This document shows positions 62,538 through 64,000 of a stretch of 64,000 nt of DNA, piece after piece. The translations under genes and the position numbers were made by a program. This DNA is from JACQAP01 sp035275265 (GTDB lineage: Bacteria; Pseudomonadota; Gammaproteobacteria; Burkholderiales; JACQAP01): assembly GCA_035275265.1 (NCBI GenBank), contig DATENC010000026.1, positions 1-64,000 on the forward strand. Reading direction: 5' to 3'. The notes beneath the pieces are model-generated. The model did not search any database. It was not told the origin of the DNA and worked only from the letters and a program-made list of their open reading frames with translations. Positions within the stretch are counted from its first letter, which is position 1; each line of letters begins with the position of its first letter.

Positions 62538-64000
62538 ATGCTGAATCCCATCCATAACGCATCTCGCTGCCTCGGCATTGCTCTTGCCGCGGCGAGTCTC
62601 GTCGCCTTCACTGCAACCGCGGCCGCGCGCCCGGCCGACGGTCCCTGCGAGTCGGAAAAACAGTTAAACGTAGCCGCCAAGATGCGCGACGGAGTCACGC
62701 TCTACGCGGACGTCTATCGCCCCAAGCTCGCCGGCAGCTACCCCGTCATCCTCATGCGCCTGCCCTACAACAAGGACGCCGCTCAAACTTACGTGTATGC
62801 GCCACCGGCGTTCTACGCCTCGCATTGCTACATCGTCGTGATTCAGGACGTGCGCGGCCAGTACACCTCCGAGGGCTCGTTCTATGCGTTTCGCGATGAA
62901 GCCAAGGACGGCTACGACACCATCGAGTGGGCGGCCAAGCTACCCGGTTCCAGCGGCAAGGTCGGCATGTACGGGTTCTCTTACGTCGGGGCCACGCAGT
63001 GGATGCCGGCGACGCTGAAGCCGCCATCCCTGGTCACGATCGTGCCGGCGATGACTTCGTCCGACTACTACGATGGCTGGAGTTATGAAGGGGGCGCGTG
63101 GTCGCTCGCCTTCGAAGAATCCTGGCCGCTGGTCACCATCGCGCTCACCGGCGCGCGGCGTCTGGGCGATCAGGCGGCAATCGACCGCATGAACGAGGCG
63201 ATCCGCGATCTCTGGGCCACGTACAAATTCCTGCCGATCAAGGACTATCCGTGGCTGTCACCGGATCGCCCCAAGGTCGCGCCGTACTTCTACGACTGGA
63301 TCAAGCACGACACCTGGGACGACTATTGGAAGCAATGGTCGATTCGCACCCGCTACAACCAAGTGCAGGTGCCTGCTCTCAACTTCAGCGGCTGGTACGA
63401 CGTGTTCATGAACGGCGCGATCGAGAATTTCGTCGGCATGCGCGTCAAGGGTGGCAGCGATATCGCGCGCAAAGGCCAGAAGCTGGTGGTCGGGCCGTGG
63501 ATCCACCTGCCCTGGCAGCAAAAAGTCGGAGAGGTCGATTTCGGCCCGGAGGCAACCAACCCGGTGGACGAACTGCAATTGCGCTGGTTCGACCACTGGC
63601 TCAAAGGCAAGAACAACGGCGTGAACAACGATCCCGCAGTGCGCGTGTTCGTGATGGGCGCGAACAAGTGGCGGATCGCGGATAACTGGCCGATTCCGGG
63701 CACCCAATTCACCGAGTACTACTTGCACAGCGGCGGCGCCGCGAATACTCGTTACGGCAACGGTTGGCTTACCACCCAAAAGCCGACCGCGGACGAATTA
63801 CCCGATCGCTATCGCTACGATCCTGCCAATCCAGTCCCCAGCAAAGGAGGCCATTCCTGCTGCACGGCCGATACCGCCCCGGTCGGTCCGTTCGACCAGT
63901 CCGAGATTCAGAACCGGGCCGACGTGCTCGTCTACACCACTCCGCCACTGGAAAAGGCGGTCGAGGTAACCGGTCCCATCACAGTTACGCTCTATGCCGC
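62538..64000 (+). CDS. Secreted CocE/NonD family alpha/beta hydrolase, 3' end outside window
   Basis: The frame is open from ATG 62538 (GGGAGAAG SD) to the window's end, 487 codons. The signal peptide is MLNPIHNASRCLGIALAAASLVAFTATAAA, then MRDGVTLYADVYRP, the typical start of this family. The nucleophile is Ser148 in GMYGFSYVGA. NFSGWYDVF and VGPWIHLPW are the later conserved segments with Asp and His. Relatives are cocaine esterase, X-Pro peptidases and acylases; this exported one probably splits esters or amides of large substrates. It begins a new transcript after the terminator. Confidence 0.9.
   Translation, partial: MLNPIHNASRCLGIALAAASLVAFTATAAARPADGPCESEKQLNVAAKMRDGVTLYADVYRPKLAGSYPVILMRLPYNKDAAQTYVYAPPAFYASHCYIVVIQDVRGQYTSEGSFYAFRDEAKDGYDTIEWAAKLPGSSGKVGMYGFSYVGATQWMPATLKPPSLVTIVPAMTSSDYYDGWSYEGGAWSLAFEESWPLVTIALTGARRLGDQAAIDRMNEAIRDLWATYKFLPIKDYPWLSPDRPKVAPYFYDWIKHDTWDDYWKQWSIRTRYNQVQVPALNFSGWYDVFMNGAIENFVGMRVKGGSDIARKGQKLVVGPWIHLPWQQKVGEVDFGPEATNPVDELQLRWFDHWLKGKNNGVNNDPAVRVFVMGANKWRIADNWPIPGTQFTEYYLHSGGAANTRYGNGWLTTQKPTADELPDRYRYDPANPVPSKGGHSCCTADTAPVGPFDQSEIQNRADVLVYTTPPLEKAVEVTGPITVTLYA

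Noticed and set aside
61110..62555. 481-codon antisense frame over the REC-EAL gene
   Set aside because: The plus strand encodes a complete REC-EAL with all catalytic residues; the antisense translation has no recognisable motif.

Overview
The window is a GC-rich chromosomal stretch, most likely from a betaproteobacterium (Burkholderiales-like). The grounds are a Bug/TctC-type solute receptor, pgaABCD, a form I-like cox cluster, several hybrid sensor kinases and codon use dominated by G/C. I see no rRNA, tRNA, CRISPR array, phage or transposase. It is gene-dense, with many start/stop overlaps of ATGA or GTGA type. One small AT-richer patch at 28.9-29.3 kb looks foreign.

Layout. 0-0.8 kb: 3' end of a gene for a charged, Glu-Arg-Pro repeat protein. 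0.8-9.1 kb (minus strand): an aerobic carbon monoxide dehydrogenase operon in the order mobA-like, coxM, coxS, coxL, coxG, coxD, coxE, xdhC-YHS. The enzyme is form I-like but has AYRCSLR instead of AYRCSFR at the Mo-Cu site, and the last gene joins an XdhC maturation protein to a YHS metal-binding domain. 9.2-11.2 kb: DNA alkylation repair pair (ogt and an AdaA-AlkA fusion). 11.4-17.6 kb: pgaABCD for the biofilm polymer poly-N-acetylglucosamine; pgaA has no ordinary start codon for its signal peptide. 17.9-22.4 kb: secreted GH5 hydrolase, dinB, and a lipoprotein of the PQQ sugar dehydrogenase fold. 22.7-27.2 kb: small membrane protein, a coupled patatin/methyltransferase operon, small exported proteins and a dihaem cytochrome. 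27.4-36.2 kb: ion transporter, a frameshifted histidine-kinase relic, a winged-helix regulator, FMN reductase, a cyclase-family protein, a DUF5996 protein, a large membrane-embedded hydrolase and RtcB. 36.4-42.0 kb: a catabolic group (AtuA, AtuA C-terminal protein, RidA, RraA, TctC receptor, cyclase). 42.1-46.0 kb: DUF2182 with two tandem DUF1326 genes, an aldo/keto reductase and a membrane protein. 46.3-62.4 kb: signalling region with three large hybrid kinases, a calcium-type P-ATPase fused to a universal stress domain, an ABC exporter and a REC-EAL c-di-GMP phosphodiesterase. 62.5 kb to the end: a secreted CocE-type hydrolase running off the window.

The genes suggest a versatile aerobic heterotroph that can oxidise CO as a supplement, takes up organic acids through periplasmic receptors, and controls surface growth by c-di-GMP (PGA synthesis is activated by c-di-GMP in characterised systems; that link is inferred here). 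Recurrent G-quadruplex-like polypurine/polypyrimidine tracts sit at several gene ends and appear to have changed the end of at least one gene (ogt).
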